From an uncultured Lachnospiraceae bacterium (lineage in GTDB: Bacteria > Bacillota > Clostridia > Lachnospirales > Lachnospiraceae), in NCBI GenBank assembly GCA_910578085.1, contig CAJTPM010000014.1, positions 38,865 through 102,864 of the forward strand: 64,000 nt of DNA. Reading direction: 5' to 3'. The number at the start of each line of letters is the position of its first letter. The stretch's first letter is position 1. Under the pieces are notes generated by a model, which worked only from the letters and a program-made list of their open reading frames with translations, searched no databases and had not been told where the DNA came from. Position numbers and translations under genes: made by a program. This document shows positions 18,024-27,782 of the stretch, one piece after another.

Positions 18024-19145
18024 ATGGGATATTTGGGAGAAGAGATCAGAAAACTGGGATTTGGCCTGATGCGCCTGCCGCAGAAGGGCGAAAATATCGA
18101 TGTGGAACAGGTAAAGGAAATGGTGGATCTGTTCCTGGAGGCCGGTTTCACCTATTTTGATACGGCCTGGGCCTATGGCGGAAGCGAGGATGCGGTCAGA
18201 GAGGCTTTGGTGGAGCGCTATCCCAGGGAGCGGTATCAGCTGGCAACGAAGAATGCCGCGTGGATCGGCTGTGAGACGAAGGAACAGGCCTATGCACAGT
18301 TTGAGGAGTCGCTTGCACGGACAAAAGCCGGATATTTTGATTTTTATCTGTTACATAATCTGGGGGAGGGCAGATCCCGTTATTTTGATGAGTTTGATAT
18401 GTGGAGATGGATTCAGGAAAAGAAGAAAGCAGGCCAGGTGAAGCATATCGGTTTCTCTTTCCATTCTACGCCGGAGGAACTGGAAAGTATTCTGACGGAT
18501 CACCCGGAGATGGAATTTGTGCAGCTCCAGATCAATTATGGTGACTGGGAAAATCCGGCGGTGCAGTCGAAGCGTTGCTATGAAGTGGCAAGAAAGCATG
18601 GAAAGCCGGTTATTATTATGGAACCGGTGAAAGGCGGGATGTTATCGACGCCGCCGAAGTCCGTGGAAAAATTATTGAGGGAGGCGGAACCGGAGAGCTC
18701 TGCGGCATCCTGGGCAATCCGCTTTGCGGCTGATCTGGAAGGGGTGATCACGGTTCTTTCCGGCATGAGCAGCATAGAGCAGATGAAAGATAATCTGTCC
18801 TGTATGAGATCCTTTACCGGTCTTGATGAGGGACAGCGGGAAGTGCTTGGGCGGGCGAGAGAGGAACTGAAAAAGATCCCGCTGATTCCCTGTACGTCCT
18901 GTAATTACTGTGCGAAAGTGTGCCCAAAGAACATCGGTATTTCCGGTTCCTTTACAGCGATGAATTATCTGACGCTCTACCATGATAAAGAAAGGGCAAA
19001 GCGCCAGGAAAACTGGCTGGTGGAGGGCCATGATCTGAAACATGCGAATGAATGTATCAGGTGCGGAAGGTGTGAGGAAGCCTGTCCCCAGCATATCGCG
19101 ATCCGGGAGACGCTTGAGAAAGTCAGCGAAGAACTGTTACAATAA
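18024..19145 (+). CDS. Aldo/keto reductase with C-terminal 2x[4Fe-4S] ferredoxin domain
   Basis: The product has 373 residues. The AKR barrel shows LGFGLMRLPQ, YFDTAWAYGGSEDAVREAL (catalytic Asp and Tyr), YQLATKNA (Lys) and YLLHNLG (His). The tail has two cluster motifs, CTSCNYCAKVCPKNIGI and CIRCGRCEEACPQHIAI. This fused class is common in anaerobes; the clusters suggest electron transfer to or from ferredoxin rather than only NAD(P)H. AAGGAGGG precedes the ATG. Its substrate, and why it lies between folP and folBK, are unknown. Confidence 0.9.
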   Translation: MGYLGEEIRKLGFGLMRLPQKGENIDVEQVKEMVDLFLEAGFTYFDTAWAYGGSEDAVREALVERYPRERYQLATKNAAWIGCETKEQAYAQFEESLARTKAGYFDFYLLHNLGEGRSRYFDEFDMWRWIQEKKKAGQVKHIGFSFHSTPEELESILTDHPEMEFVQLQINYGDWENPAVQSKRCYEVARKHGKPVIIMEPVKGGMLSTPPKSVEKLLREAEPESSAASWAIRFAADLEGVITVLSGMSSIEQMKDNLSCMRSFTGLDEGQREVLGRAREELKKIPLIPCTSCNYCAKVCPKNIGISGSFTAMNYLTLYHDKERAKRQENWLVEGHDLKHANECIRCGRCEEACPQHIAIRETLEKVSEELLQ

Positions 19146-19229
19146 GAGAAGAGAAATCCGGCAGAGAAAGCGACGGATACGGAAACTTTGGATAAAGCAG
19201 GAAAAAACATTGCGATCAGGAGAAAACCT

Positions 19230-20048
19230 ATGGATCAGATCAGAATCAAAAACCTCAGAATATTTGCCTATCACGGCGTTTACGAACAGGAGAAGGAGCA
19301 GGGGCAGAATTTTATTGTCAATGCGGTCCTGCATGTGGATATGGAAAAGGCCGGGAGAAGCGATGATATCGCGGATGCCGTGGACTACGGTGCGGTCTGT
19401 CTTTTTATCGACGAATACATGAGAGAAAACCGCTTTGATCTGCTGGAAGCGGTGGCGGAACATGTGACGAAGGAGTTACTGTTCACCTTTCCTGCGATCC
19501 GCCTGGTGGAGATGGAGATAGAAAAGCCCAATGCGCCGATTCCACTCCGGTTCGACAGTGTCTCCGTGAAAATCACAAGAGGGTGGCATAAGGCGTTTAT
19601 CGCCCTTGGCTCCAATATGGGAAACAAACTGAAATATCTGGAGAGGGCGGTGGCGAATCTGCAGGAAGACGACTGCTTCAGAAACATAAAAGTATCCAAT
19701 TACATGGAGACCGCGCCCTACGGCGGCGTGGAGCAGGATGACTTTCTAAACGGGGTATTGGAGGCGGAAACGCTCTACAGTCCTAAGGAACTGCTCAGGC
19801 GGCTTCAGAAAGAGGAGAAGCTTGCGGAACGGAAAAGAGAGGTCCGCTGGGGTCCCCGGACGCTGGATCTGGATATATTGTTCTATGAGGATCTTATTCT
19901 GGCGGAGGAAGAGCTGACGATCCCCCATCCCGATCTGAAAAACAGAAGCTTTGTGCTGGAGCCCCTTGCAGGGTTAGCGCCTTTTTTTGTACATCCGGTA
20001 TATCGAAAAACGGTGAAGGAACTGCTGGCGGAGCTTTCGAGGGTATAA
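19230..20048 (+). CDS. folK: FolB-FolK fusion: dihydroneopterin aldolase / pyrophosphokinase
   Basis: The product has about 272 residues. The first 115 are dihydroneopterin aldolase (IRIKNLRIFAYHGVYEQEKEQGQ, then DAVDYGAVC). From about 118 it is hydroxymethyldihydropterin pyrophosphokinase (KAFIALGSNMGNKLKYLE, then RWGPRTLDLDILFYED and IPHPDLKNRSFVLEPLA). Together they turn dihydroneopterin into the pyrophosphorylated pterin used by FolP. The frame opens at 19188, but AGGAG at 19218-19222 supports the ATG at 19230. Last gene of the folate cluster, followed by a terminator. Confidence 0.94.
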   Translation: MDQIRIKNLRIFAYHGVYEQEKEQGQNFIVNAVLHVDMEKAGRSDDIADAVDYGAVCLFIDEYMRENRFDLLEAVAEHVTKELLFTFPAIRLVEMEIEKPNAPIPLRFDSVSVKITRGWHKAFIALGSNMGNKLKYLERAVANLQEDDCFRNIKVSNYMETAPYGGVEQDDFLNGVLEAETLYSPKELLRRLQKEEKLAERKREVRWGPRTLDLDILFYEDLILAEEELTIPHPDLKNRSFVLEPLAGLAPFFVHPVYRKTVKELLAELSRV

Positions 20049-20066
20049 GGGACAGAGCGGGTATAT

Positions 20067-20113
20067 GAAAAACTCCGGGGAATGACATATCAGGGCATCC
20101 GCCGGAGTTTTTC
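20067..20113. terminator. Bidirectional terminator after folBK
   Basis: AAAAACTCCGG and CCGGAGTTTTT pair around a 24-base loop, with A and T runs on the outsides. It separates the convergent folBK and DUF5050 genes. Confidence 0.85.
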
Positions 20114-20137
20114 AGGCTGATTGGTCTGATGATTCCA

Positions 20138-21190
20138 TCAATTGTCCTTCTCCTGATACGCAAGCGCCGCCTCTTCGGCTTCCGGGAAATGATCCACCGC
20201 CACAGGGCCGAAGGTGCTTGTGCGGTAAATGATATTGTCATCATCAAAGGGCTGGAAATAGGTATAGGCGGAAGTGGTGTTGATTTTGTGATAAACGCCC
20301 TGCGCCACAACTTCTTTTCCGCTGCCGTCCAGATTCATGCGCATCAGTGCGGGAGAATCCGTGCCGTTTGTCTGATAGAAGATCACATTTTCGTAAATAT
20401 TGTAGAAGTCTAACCGTTCCTCTGTCAGGGCAGTCAGCTCGCCGCTTGACATGTTATAGCGGAACAGATGGTAATCGGCGTCAATATTCATAAAATAGAC
20501 ATAACTTCCGACTACCGTAGGATAACAGGTGTTACCGTCCCAGACCATACGGGAAGAATCCGTCTGAGTGTCCCAGGCGTACAGATAGTGGTCATTGGCA
20601 AGGCCGCTGTAGTAGATGGAGCCGCCCACAACATTGGCGGTCTCCACAATCTCTTTACTGAGTTCGATCTCTTCCTCGGAACCGCCGGCAGGAATCTTGT
20701 GCAGGGTACTGAATTCCGTGTTGTCATAGTGCTGGCAGTAGAGCTGATCGTCTATCAGCACCATCATGGTAGCCATATGAGGATCAAGACAGGAGCTTTC
20801 CTTTCCGTTTAAAGTGGAGCGGTAGATTCCGGTGGTGGAACGGATATGTCCGAGACCGGAGCCGCCTTTGGTGCTCTCCAGGTAATAAAACAGATGGCTG
20901 CCACCGGCATTGATATAGGAAACGTTGGAATTTAAAAGCCGTTTCATCTCGGTGCCGTCCGGATTCATGACGTAGAGAGCACCGCCGTCATAAGGATTGG
21001 AGAAATATACTTTTCCTTCATACTCACAAAAAAGCCCCTTCCCACGGATATTCCCGGCTGTGTTGCCGATGGTTCCCTCGGGGATGGAGATCTTTACGCC
21101 TCTTTTCTCAAAATAGATCGCAAGAATCAAAAGTATGATCAATGCGGCGGGTATGATAAAACGCAATGGGTTTTTGGTTGATTTTTTCAT
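20138..21190 (-). CDS. Membrane-anchored DUF5050 (beta-propeller-like) protein
   Basis: The product has 350 residues. MKKSTKNPLRF and one hydrophobic helix (about 12-27) form an uncleaved signal anchor. The rest is extracellular, with repeats of the type YEGKVYFSNPYDGGALYVMNPDGTEMKRL, IYYSGLANDHYLYAWD and VYFMNIDADYHLFRYN, i.e. (I/V)YF-x(7-10)-LY/R-x-(N/D)-G units typical of DUF5050 propellers. The function is unknown. It diverges from pheA. Confidence 0.78.
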   Translation of the reverse strand: MKKSTKNPLRFIIPAALIILLILAIYFEKRGVKISIPEGTIGNTAGNIRGKGLFCEYEGKVYFSNPYDGGALYVMNPDGTEMKRLLNSNVSYINAGGSHLFYYLESTKGGSGLGHIRSTTGIYRSTLNGKESSCLDPHMATMMVLIDDQLYCQHYDNTEFSTLHKIPAGGSEEEIELSKEIVETANVVGGSIYYSGLANDHYLYAWDTQTDSSRMVWDGNTCYPTVVGSYVYFMNIDADYHLFRYNMSSGELTALTEERLDFYNIYENVIFYQTNGTDSPALMRMNLDGSGKEVVAQGVYHKINTTSAYTYFQPFDDDNIIYRTSTFGPVAVDHFPEAEEAALAYQEKDN

Positions 21191-21238
21191 GACTGATTAC
21201 TCCTGACTGGGTTTGGTTTTAAAGGTAAAACGGGAAAC

Positions 21239-21299
21239 TTCATAAAAAAGCTTTGCTTTTTCATGAAGCAGCGGTGGCGAATGCGCAAAGCACATTCGC
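21239..21299. other. Two adjacent hairpins between divergent DUF5050 and pheA
   Basis: CTTCATAAAAAAGC / GCTTTTTCATGAAG and GCGAATGCGC / GCACATTCGC form neighbouring stem-loops in the 216-base divergent region. They may be regulatory or an old terminator; neither has a T tract. Confidence 0.4.
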
Positions 21300-21406
21300 T
21301 ACCTTTATTATAATCTTCACGCCCCTTGCTATCAAGAAATAAATGTAATAAAATAAAAATAATTACATCAGAAAAATTATTATGGCAGAAGAGATGAGGA
21401 GACAGT

Positions 21407-22537
21407 ATGGAAGATTTGGGGAAACTCAGAGAGCAGATCGACGGGATCGACGCGCAGATCGCAGCGCTCTATGAAAAAAGGATGGAAATTTCCGGCAAGG
21501 TGGCCGAGTATAAGATAGAAACCGGAAAAAAGGTATTTGACAAGCAGAGAGAAGAGGAAAAATTGTCCCACCTGAGAACTCTCGTAGACGGTGATTTTAA
21601 CAAAAACGGCATTACGGAACTGTTCGAGTTAATTATGTCTATCAGCAGAAAGAGACAGTATCAGCTTCTGACCGAGAAGGGGGCGATCGGCAGACTTCCG
21701 TTTATCGGTGTGGAGGAGTTGGAGAAGGGAAAGGCCAGAGTGGTATTTCAGGGGGCGGAAGGCGCCTACTCTCAGGCGGCGATGATGCAGTATTTCGGGG
21801 AACAGATAAACAGTTTTCATGTGGATACGTTTCGGGATGCCTGTGTGGCCATAGACGAGGGGAGTGCGGACTATGCGGTGCTGCCTATCGAAAATTCCAC
21901 GGCCGGTGTAGTCAGCGAAATTTACGATCTGCTGGTGGAGTTTGAAAACTATATCGTGGGGGAGCAGGTGATCCGGATCGAGCATTGCCTGATGGGGCTG
22001 CCCGGTACAAAGCTGTCGGACATCCACACGGTGTACTCCCACCCCCAGTCGTTAATGCAGAGCGCAAGATTTCTGTTGGAACATCCTTCCTGGAAGCAAA
22101 TCAGCATGAAAAACAACGCTTTTGCGGCAAAGAAGGTAAAAGAGGAGAAAGACAGAAGCCAGGCGGCCATAGCCAGCGAGTATGCGGCGAAGCTTTACGG
22201 GCTGGAAGTACTGGAAAAGGGGATCAACCAGTCAGTTTCCAATTCCACAAGATTTATTATTGTCACAAATCAGAAGATTTTTAAAAAGGATGCAAAAAAG
22301 GTCAGCATCTGTTTTGAGTTGCCTCATGAGAGCGGTTCTCTGTACCATATGCTGTCCCACATTATCTACAACAATCTGAATATGAATAAGATCGAGAGCC
22401 GTCCCATTGAAGAGCGGAACTGGGAATACCGGTTTTTCATAGATTTCGAGGGGAATCTGGGAGATTCGGCGGTGAAGAACGCGCTGCGGGGACTGCGGGA
22501 TGAGGCCAGGAATCTGCGGATACTGGGAAATTATTGA
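21407..22537 (+). CDS. pheA: Bifunctional chorismate mutase / prephenate dehydratase
   Basis: The product has 376 residues. An AroQ-type chorismate mutase (LGKLREQIDGIDAQIAALYEKRMEIS) fills residues 1-85, prephenate dehydratase about 108-285 (VVFQGAEGAYSQAAMMQYFG, YAVLPIENSTAGVV, SNSTRFIIV), and a C-terminal ACT domain has the phenylalanine-binding ESRP (KIESRPIEERNWEYRFFIDF). It makes phenylpyruvate from chorismate with feedback inhibition by phenylalanine. The gene stands alone; GGAG lies ahead of the ATG. Confidence 0.95.
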   Translation: MEDLGKLREQIDGIDAQIAALYEKRMEISGKVAEYKIETGKKVFDKQREEEKLSHLRTLVDGDFNKNGITELFELIMSISRKRQYQLLTEKGAIGRLPFIGVEELEKGKARVVFQGAEGAYSQAAMMQYFGEQINSFHVDTFRDACVAIDEGSADYAVLPIENSTAGVVSEIYDLLVEFENYIVGEQVIRIEHCLMGLPGTKLSDIHTVYSHPQSLMQSARFLLEHPSWKQISMKNNAFAAKKVKEEKDRSQAAIASEYAAKLYGLEVLEKGINQSVSNSTRFIIVTNQKIFKKDAKKVSICFELPHESGSLYHMLSHIIYNNLNMNKIESRPIEERNWEYRFFIDFEGNLGDSAVKNALRGLRDEARNLRILGNY

Positions 22538-22707
22538 TGCGGATTCAGAAGAAAGCGAAAATCGACATGCTGTTATCTGAGAGGCAGCATTTGTCTGCCT
22601 GCGATGTGCTGTCGGAACATATTTGAGGAAGCTTGAACGATGAGTGCATTGCGGGTATGGCTCCTCGTGAGGTGCCGGGATGCGAATAGAATGGAGAAAA
22701 AGAAACG

Positions 22708-24033
22708 ATGAGAGAAAAGGAACTGATTATTTACAGGAATATTTGCGGAAAAGAGGGGAAACTTCTTGCGGATATGTCCTGGCTTATGGATCATTATAAC
22801 GAACCGGGGTCTGCCCCGACTGTTTCCAAGAAGGAAGGGACAATGAAGGAGCTGTTTTTCGGCTGTATTCACGAGCTGTTGGAGTTGGCAGGAAATCATG
22901 GCTTTTACGGCAACCTGTGGCACTGTTTTCTGACAAATCTGCTGGTCAATAATGAAAACAGCTACAGCAGGGCCTGCGAAGTGGTGGGGGCAGTGGAGGG
23001 CAGCATCAATCAGGCGGTGCTGCACGATATCGTGATCTTCAAGGAGTTTTTTGATTTCGATTTTGCGCCTCTGAAAAAGCTGTTTGGCGGGGAAAGCTGG
23101 ACGCTGATCGAACAGTATCAGAGCAGTAATGAACAGAGTAAGGTCTACAACACAAGGATCAGAAAACGGATCTGTGATCTGGCCGAACAGTTCTGCCATG
23201 ATCATACGCCGGAGGAAATGAAGGAGACGCTGACGCAGTTTTATAAAGACTACGGCGTCGGGAAGTTCGGTCTGCATAAGGCCTTCCGGATCATCTCCGG
23301 TGAGGAAGGAGCACAGATCGTGCCGATCACGAATATTGCCCATGTGCATATGGACGATCTGGTGGGGTATGCGTCCCAGAAGAAAAAACTGATTGATAAT
23401 ACGGAGGCTTTTGTGCAGGGAAGAAAAGCCAACAATTGTCTGCTGTTCGGCGACGCGGGGACAGGAAAGTCGTCAAGCATCAAAGCCATCACCAATGAAT
23501 ACTATGAAAAAGGACTGCGTGTGATCGAAATTTACAAACATCAGTTCCGGGATATCAATGATGTGATCGGTCAGATCAAAAACAGAAACTATAAATTTAT
23601 CCTCTATATGGATGATTTGAGTTTTGAAGATTTTGAGACGGATTACAAATATCTAAAGGCGGTCATCGAGGGCGGACTGGAAAAAAAGCCGGATAATGTG
23701 CTGATCTATGCAACTTCCAACAGGAGGCATCTGGTCCGGGAAAAAGCTTCCGACAAAAATGACAGGGACGAGGATCTGCACACAAACGATACGGTGCAGG
23801 AGAAGCTTTCTCTGGCTTACCGATTTGGGGTGACGATTTATTTTGGAAAACCTGCACCAAAAGAGTTTCAGAATATTGTCAGAACGCTGGCAAAGCGTTA
23901 TGATATAACTATGGAAGAGGAAAAACTCCTTCAGGAGGCAAATAAATGGGAACTGTCCCACGGCGGTCTGTCCGGCCGCACCGCAAAACAGTTTATTGAC
24001 TACCTGTTGGGGACGGCCTCTCAAAAAACATAA
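22708..24033 (+). CDS. DUF815-family AAA+ ATPase
   Basis: The product has 441 residues. The first 190 form a helical family-specific domain. Then come DLVGYASQKKKLIDNTEAFVQG, Walker A LLFGDAGTGKSSS (about 247-259), Walker B FILYMDDLSFE and the sensor IYATSNRRHLV, a DUF815 (PF05673) ATPase. It is predicted cytosolic with no known substrate. ppx starts 23 bases after it and ppk follows, so the three are probably one operon tied to polyphosphate. Confidence 0.85.
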   Translation: MREKELIIYRNICGKEGKLLADMSWLMDHYNEPGSAPTVSKKEGTMKELFFGCIHELLELAGNHGFYGNLWHCFLTNLLVNNENSYSRACEVVGAVEGSINQAVLHDIVIFKEFFDFDFAPLKKLFGGESWTLIEQYQSSNEQSKVYNTRIRKRICDLAEQFCHDHTPEEMKETLTQFYKDYGVGKFGLHKAFRIISGEEGAQIVPITNIAHVHMDDLVGYASQKKKLIDNTEAFVQGRKANNCLLFGDAGTGKSSSIKAITNEYYEKGLRVIEIYKHQFRDINDVIGQIKNRNYKFILYMDDLSFEDFETDYKYLKAVIEGGLEKKPDNVLIYATSNRRHLVREKASDKNDRDEDLHTNDTVQEKLSLAYRFGVTIYFGKPAPKEFQNIVRTLAKRYDITMEEEKLLQEANKWELSHGGLSGRTAKQFIDYLLGTASQKT

Positions 24034-24056
24034 GGTAAGAAACAGGGGGAAACATT

Positions 24057-25601
24057 GTGGCGGTCACAACATTTGCAGCGATTGACGTAGGCTCCTACGA
24101 TCTGGAAATGAAAATATTCGAGATGTCCGGCAAAGGCGGTATGAAGCAGGTGGATGATATCAGACACCGTCTGGATCTGGGGAGCGATACCTATGCAGAG
24201 GGCAAGATCTCCTACGGGGCGGTGAATGAACTCTGTGCTATTTTGCAGGAATTCCAGAATATCATGAAAGCCTACAAAGTGAACGATTATAAGGCTTACG
24301 GCACCAGCGCCATACGGGAGACGCAGAATACAAAAATTCTGCTTGACCAGATCAGGCAGCGGACGGGAGTAAAGATCGACGTACTGAGTAATTCTGAGCA
24401 GCGCTTTATGGATTATAAGTCCATTGCTTCCAAAACGGAAGATTTCAATAAGATCATGGAAAAGGGTACGGCCATTGTGGATATCGGCGGCAGCAGCATC
24501 CAGATCTCCCTGTTTGAGAAGGGAAGTCTGATCTCCACTCAGAACATGCGTCTCGGTGTGCTGCGGCTGCAGGAGAAGTTAAATCACTTAAATGCGGCAT
24601 CCGCCAAAATAGAAGAGCTGATCGATGAGCTTGCCACAGCCCAGCTTTCTGTCTTTAAAAAGATGTACTTAAAGGATTGTAAAATCGAAAATATTATTGT
24701 GGTGGACGATTATCTCTCGGTGGTACTGCAGAATCCTGCGATCACGGGGGAGAGGCCCGGGGTGATCGAGGCGGATACCTATATGAGTTTTTTAGAGTCG
24801 GTACATTCCAGGACGCTGCCGGAAATTGCGGGGACGCTTGATATTCCGCGGGAGAATGCGATCCTGTTGTTTATTTCCGCAGTTTTAGTGAAGCGGATCG
24901 TGAAGATGATGGACGCTACGCTGCTCTGGGCTCCGGGTGTGACGCTTTGCGACGGCATCGCCTATGAGTATGCGGAGCAGCATAAAATTTTCAGGGTGGA
25001 GCACGACTTCGAGGCGGATATCCTTTCCAGCGCAGAGACCATCAGCAAGCGCTATATGGGCAGCAAAAAGCGGGGCGAGACGCTTGAGAGGATCGCGCTC
25101 ACGATCTTTGACAGCATGAAGCGGATTCATGGCCTGGGAAAAAGAGAACGGCTGTTATTGCAGCTTACCACAAGGCTCCACGACTGCGGAAAATATATCA
25201 GCATGGTGAATCTGGGAAGATGTTCCTACAATATCATTATGTCCACGGAGATCATCGGCCTCTCCCACAAGGAGCGGGAGATCGTGGCCAATGTGGTAAA
25301 GTATAATCATGAGCCCTTTGTCTACTACAATGTGGCGGACGGTGAGAGCGCTCTTGATGAGGACGCTTATCTGGTGGTGGCGAAACTGACCGCGATCTTA
25401 CGGGTAGCCAACGGACTGGACAGGAGCCATAAACAGAAATTCAAGGATATCAAATCCGTATTGAAGGACGGGCAGCTTATGATCCAGGTGAATACGGCGG
25501 CGGATATCACGCTGGAGCGGGGGCTTTTTACAAGAAGAGCGGATTTCTTTGAGGAAGTATACAGCGTCAGACCGGTGATCCGGCTAAAGAAGAGTTTTTA
25601 G
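24057..25601 (+). CDS. ppx: Exopolyphosphatase / Ppx-GppA phosphatase
   Basis: The product has 514 residues, starting at GTG behind AGGGGGAA. The N-terminal actin-like phosphatase has FAAIDVGSYDLEMKIFEM, YGTSAIRETQN and AIVDIGGSSIQISLFEKG. The C-terminal third is an HD domain (TTRLHDCGKYIS, then LSHKEREIVANVVKYNH). It removes phosphate from polyphosphate ends or from pppGpp. It lies 11 bases upstream of ppk, so synthesis and breakdown are co-encoded. Confidence 0.9.
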   Translation: MAVTTFAAIDVGSYDLEMKIFEMSGKGGMKQVDDIRHRLDLGSDTYAEGKISYGAVNELCAILQEFQNIMKAYKVNDYKAYGTSAIRETQNTKILLDQIRQRTGVKIDVLSNSEQRFMDYKSIASKTEDFNKIMEKGTAIVDIGGSSIQISLFEKGSLISTQNMRLGVLRLQEKLNHLNAASAKIEELIDELATAQLSVFKKMYLKDCKIENIIVVDDYLSVVLQNPAITGERPGVIEADTYMSFLESVHSRTLPEIAGTLDIPRENAILLFISAVLVKRIVKMMDATLLWAPGVTLCDGIAYEYAEQHKIFRVEHDFEADILSSAETISKRYMGSKKRGETLERIALTIFDSMKRIHGLGKRERLLLQLTTRLHDCGKYISMVNLGRCSYNIIMSTEIIGLSHKEREIVANVVKYNHEPFVYYNVADGESALDEDAYLVVAKLTAILRVANGLDRSHKQKFKDIKSVLKDGQLMIQVNTAADITLERGLFTRRADFFEEVYSVRPVIRLKKSF

Positions 25602-25612
25602 GAGGTATCGAT

Positions 25613-27742
25613 ATGGGTGAGAAAAAGGACTTTTCCAATCCGGCTTACTATACAAACAGGGAATTGAGTTGGATCATGTTTAACAGGCGGGTGCTCAGTG
25701 AGGCGAAGGATGTAAGGCTTCCGCTGTTTGAGCGGTTAAAGTTTTTAAGCATCACGGCTTCCAATCTGGATGAATTTTTTATGGTGCGGGTTGCTTCCCT
25801 GAAAGATATGGTGAATGCAAAATATAATAAGCCGGATATTGCGGGCATGAAGCCCAAAGAACAGCTGGAAGCGCTGAATAAGGAAACCCATGCGCTGGTG
25901 AAGGAACAGTATCAGGTATACAACAAACAGCTCTTGCCGGGGCTTTTGGAGGCGGGGGTACGGATCGTGGGACGCCATGAGGATCTGACAGAGAAGCAGG
26001 CGGCCTATGTGGATCGGTATTTTGCCGACAATGTGTATCCTGTGCTGACGCCGATGGCCGTGGATTCTTCCAGGCCGTTCCCCCTTGTACGGAACAAAAC
26101 CCTGAATCTGGGAGCGCTTGTGAAGAAAAAACAGGGGAAGGGCGAGGTGGAGTTTGCCACGGTGCAGGTACCCGGTGTGCTTTCGAGAGTGGTGGAGATC
26201 CCCGGCGACGAGGAGGGCAGAAAGTGTCTGATCTTCTTAGAGCAGATCATTGAACGGAATATCGACAGGCTGTTTCTGAACTACGATATAGAGTGCGTTT
26301 TCCCCTTCCGTATCATGCGGAATGCGGATTTGAGCATTGACGAGGACGAGGCGGAAGATTTGTTAAAGGAGATCGAAAAGCAGCTGAAGAAAAGACAGTG
26401 GGGCCAGGTGATCCGCCTGGAGACAGAGGCTGGCATCGATGAAAAGCTGTTGAAGATCCTGGAGGAGGAACTGATGGTGCAGGAGGAAGATGTCTATGCC
26501 ATCAAGGGGCCTCTTGATCTGACGGTGCTCATGAAGCTCTACGGCCTGGAGGGGCATGAGGATCTGAAAACGCCGAAGTATACGCCCCAGCCGATTCCGG
26601 AGTTTCTGGAAGAGGGAGACATCTTCACCCGGATCAGGCAGCACGATATCTTTTTACATCATCCCTACCAGACCTTTGAGCCGGTGGTGGATTTTGTGAG
26701 GCAGGCCTCAAAGGACAGCCAGGTGTTGGCCATCAAGCAGACGCTCTACAGAGTCAGCGGCAATTCTCCGATCATCGCGGCGTTGGAGCAGGCGGCGGAG
26801 AACGGAAAACAGGTCACGGTGCTGGTGGAATTAAAGGCCAGGTTTGACGAGGAGAACAATATTCTCTGGGCAAAGCGGTTAGAGAAGGCAGGCTGTCATG
26901 TAATCTACGGGCTGGTGGGATTAAAGACGCACTGCAAGATCACGTTGGTGGTGCGCAGGGAGGAGGACGGTATCAGGCGGTATGTCCATCTGGGTACCGG
27001 AAACTACAACGATTCCACCGCAAAGCTCTACACGGATGTGGGGTTAATGACCTGTAACGAGCAGATCGGGGAGGATGCGACGGCGGTGTTCAATATGCTT
27101 TCCGGCTACTCGGAACCCAGAAGCTGGAATAAACTGTCGGTGGCGCCGCTGTGGCTGAAGGACCGTTTCCTTTCCCTGATCGGCAGAGAACGGGATTACG
27201 CGCTGAAGGGACATCACAGCCATATCATCGCGAAAATGAACGCGCTGTGCGACAAGGATGTGATCATGGCTCTCTATGAGGCGTCGGCAGCAGGCGTAAA
27301 GATCGAGCTGATCGTGCGAGGAATCTGTTGTCTGAAGACAGGCATCCCGGGGATCAGCGACAACATCACGGTCCGCTCCATTGTGGGAAATTTCCTGGAA
27401 CATGCCAGAATTTTCTACTTTGAGAATGACGGCAAGCCGGAGATCTACTGTGCAAGTTCGGACTGGATGCCGAGAAATCTGGAACGCCGGGTGGAGATCA
27501 TGTTCCCGATCGAGAAAGAGGGATTAAAACAGAAGGCCATGCATATTCTGGAGTGTCAGCTGAAGGATAACATGAAGGCCCACCTGCTGACAGCGGAGGG
27601 CAATTATGAGAAGGTGAACAGGCGGATTCAGGAACCTTTCTGTGCCCAGGATACCTTCTGTCTGGAAGCTGTGGAACTGGGACGGAATAAGAAGCAGGGG
27701 GGCGGAGAGCGGGTGTTTATCCCGGAGATGCACATGGTTTGA
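25613..27742 (+). CDS. ppk: Polyphosphate kinase 1
   Basis: The product has 709 residues, full length. The N-terminal YYTNRELSWIMFNRRVLSEA, LKFLSITASNLDEFFMVRV and SRPFPLVRNKTLNL are typical. The C-terminal phospholipase-D-like core has LKTHCKITLVVRRE and YVHLGTGNYN, with the histidines used for autophosphorylation, and VRGICCLKTGIPG. It reversibly transfers ATP gamma-phosphate to polyphosphate. TTAGGAGGT precedes the ATG. Confidence 0.96.
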   Translation: MGEKKDFSNPAYYTNRELSWIMFNRRVLSEAKDVRLPLFERLKFLSITASNLDEFFMVRVASLKDMVNAKYNKPDIAGMKPKEQLEALNKETHALVKEQYQVYNKQLLPGLLEAGVRIVGRHEDLTEKQAAYVDRYFADNVYPVLTPMAVDSSRPFPLVRNKTLNLGALVKKKQGKGEVEFATVQVPGVLSRVVEIPGDEEGRKCLIFLEQIIERNIDRLFLNYDIECVFPFRIMRNADLSIDEDEAEDLLKEIEKQLKKRQWGQVIRLETEAGIDEKLLKILEEELMVQEEDVYAIKGPLDLTVLMKLYGLEGHEDLKTPKYTPQPIPEFLEEGDIFTRIRQHDIFLHHPYQTFEPVVDFVRQASKDSQVLAIKQTLYRVSGNSPIIAALEQAAENGKQVTVLVELKARFDEENNILWAKRLEKAGCHVIYGLVGLKTHCKITLVVRREEDGIRRYVHLGTGNYNDSTAKLYTDVGLMTCNEQIGEDATAVFNMLSGYSEPRSWNKLSVAPLWLKDRFLSLIGRERDYALKGHHSHIIAKMNALCDKDVIMALYEASAAGVKIELIVRGICCLKTGIPGISDNITVRSIVGNFLEHARIFYFENDGKPEIYCASSDWMPRNLERRVEIMFPIEKEGLKQKAMHILECQLKDNMKAHLLTAEGNYEKVNRRIQEPFCAQDTFCLEAVELGRNKKQGGGERVFIPEMHMV

Positions 27743-27782
27743 ACAGTTGGTTTTTAAATAACGCAGAAAGGTTGGTAGAGGT

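Noticed and set aside
22537..22626. 29-codon frame overlapping the pheA stop (TGATG)
   Set aside because: No ribosome binding site of its own, no recognisable feature, and chance frames of this size are common.
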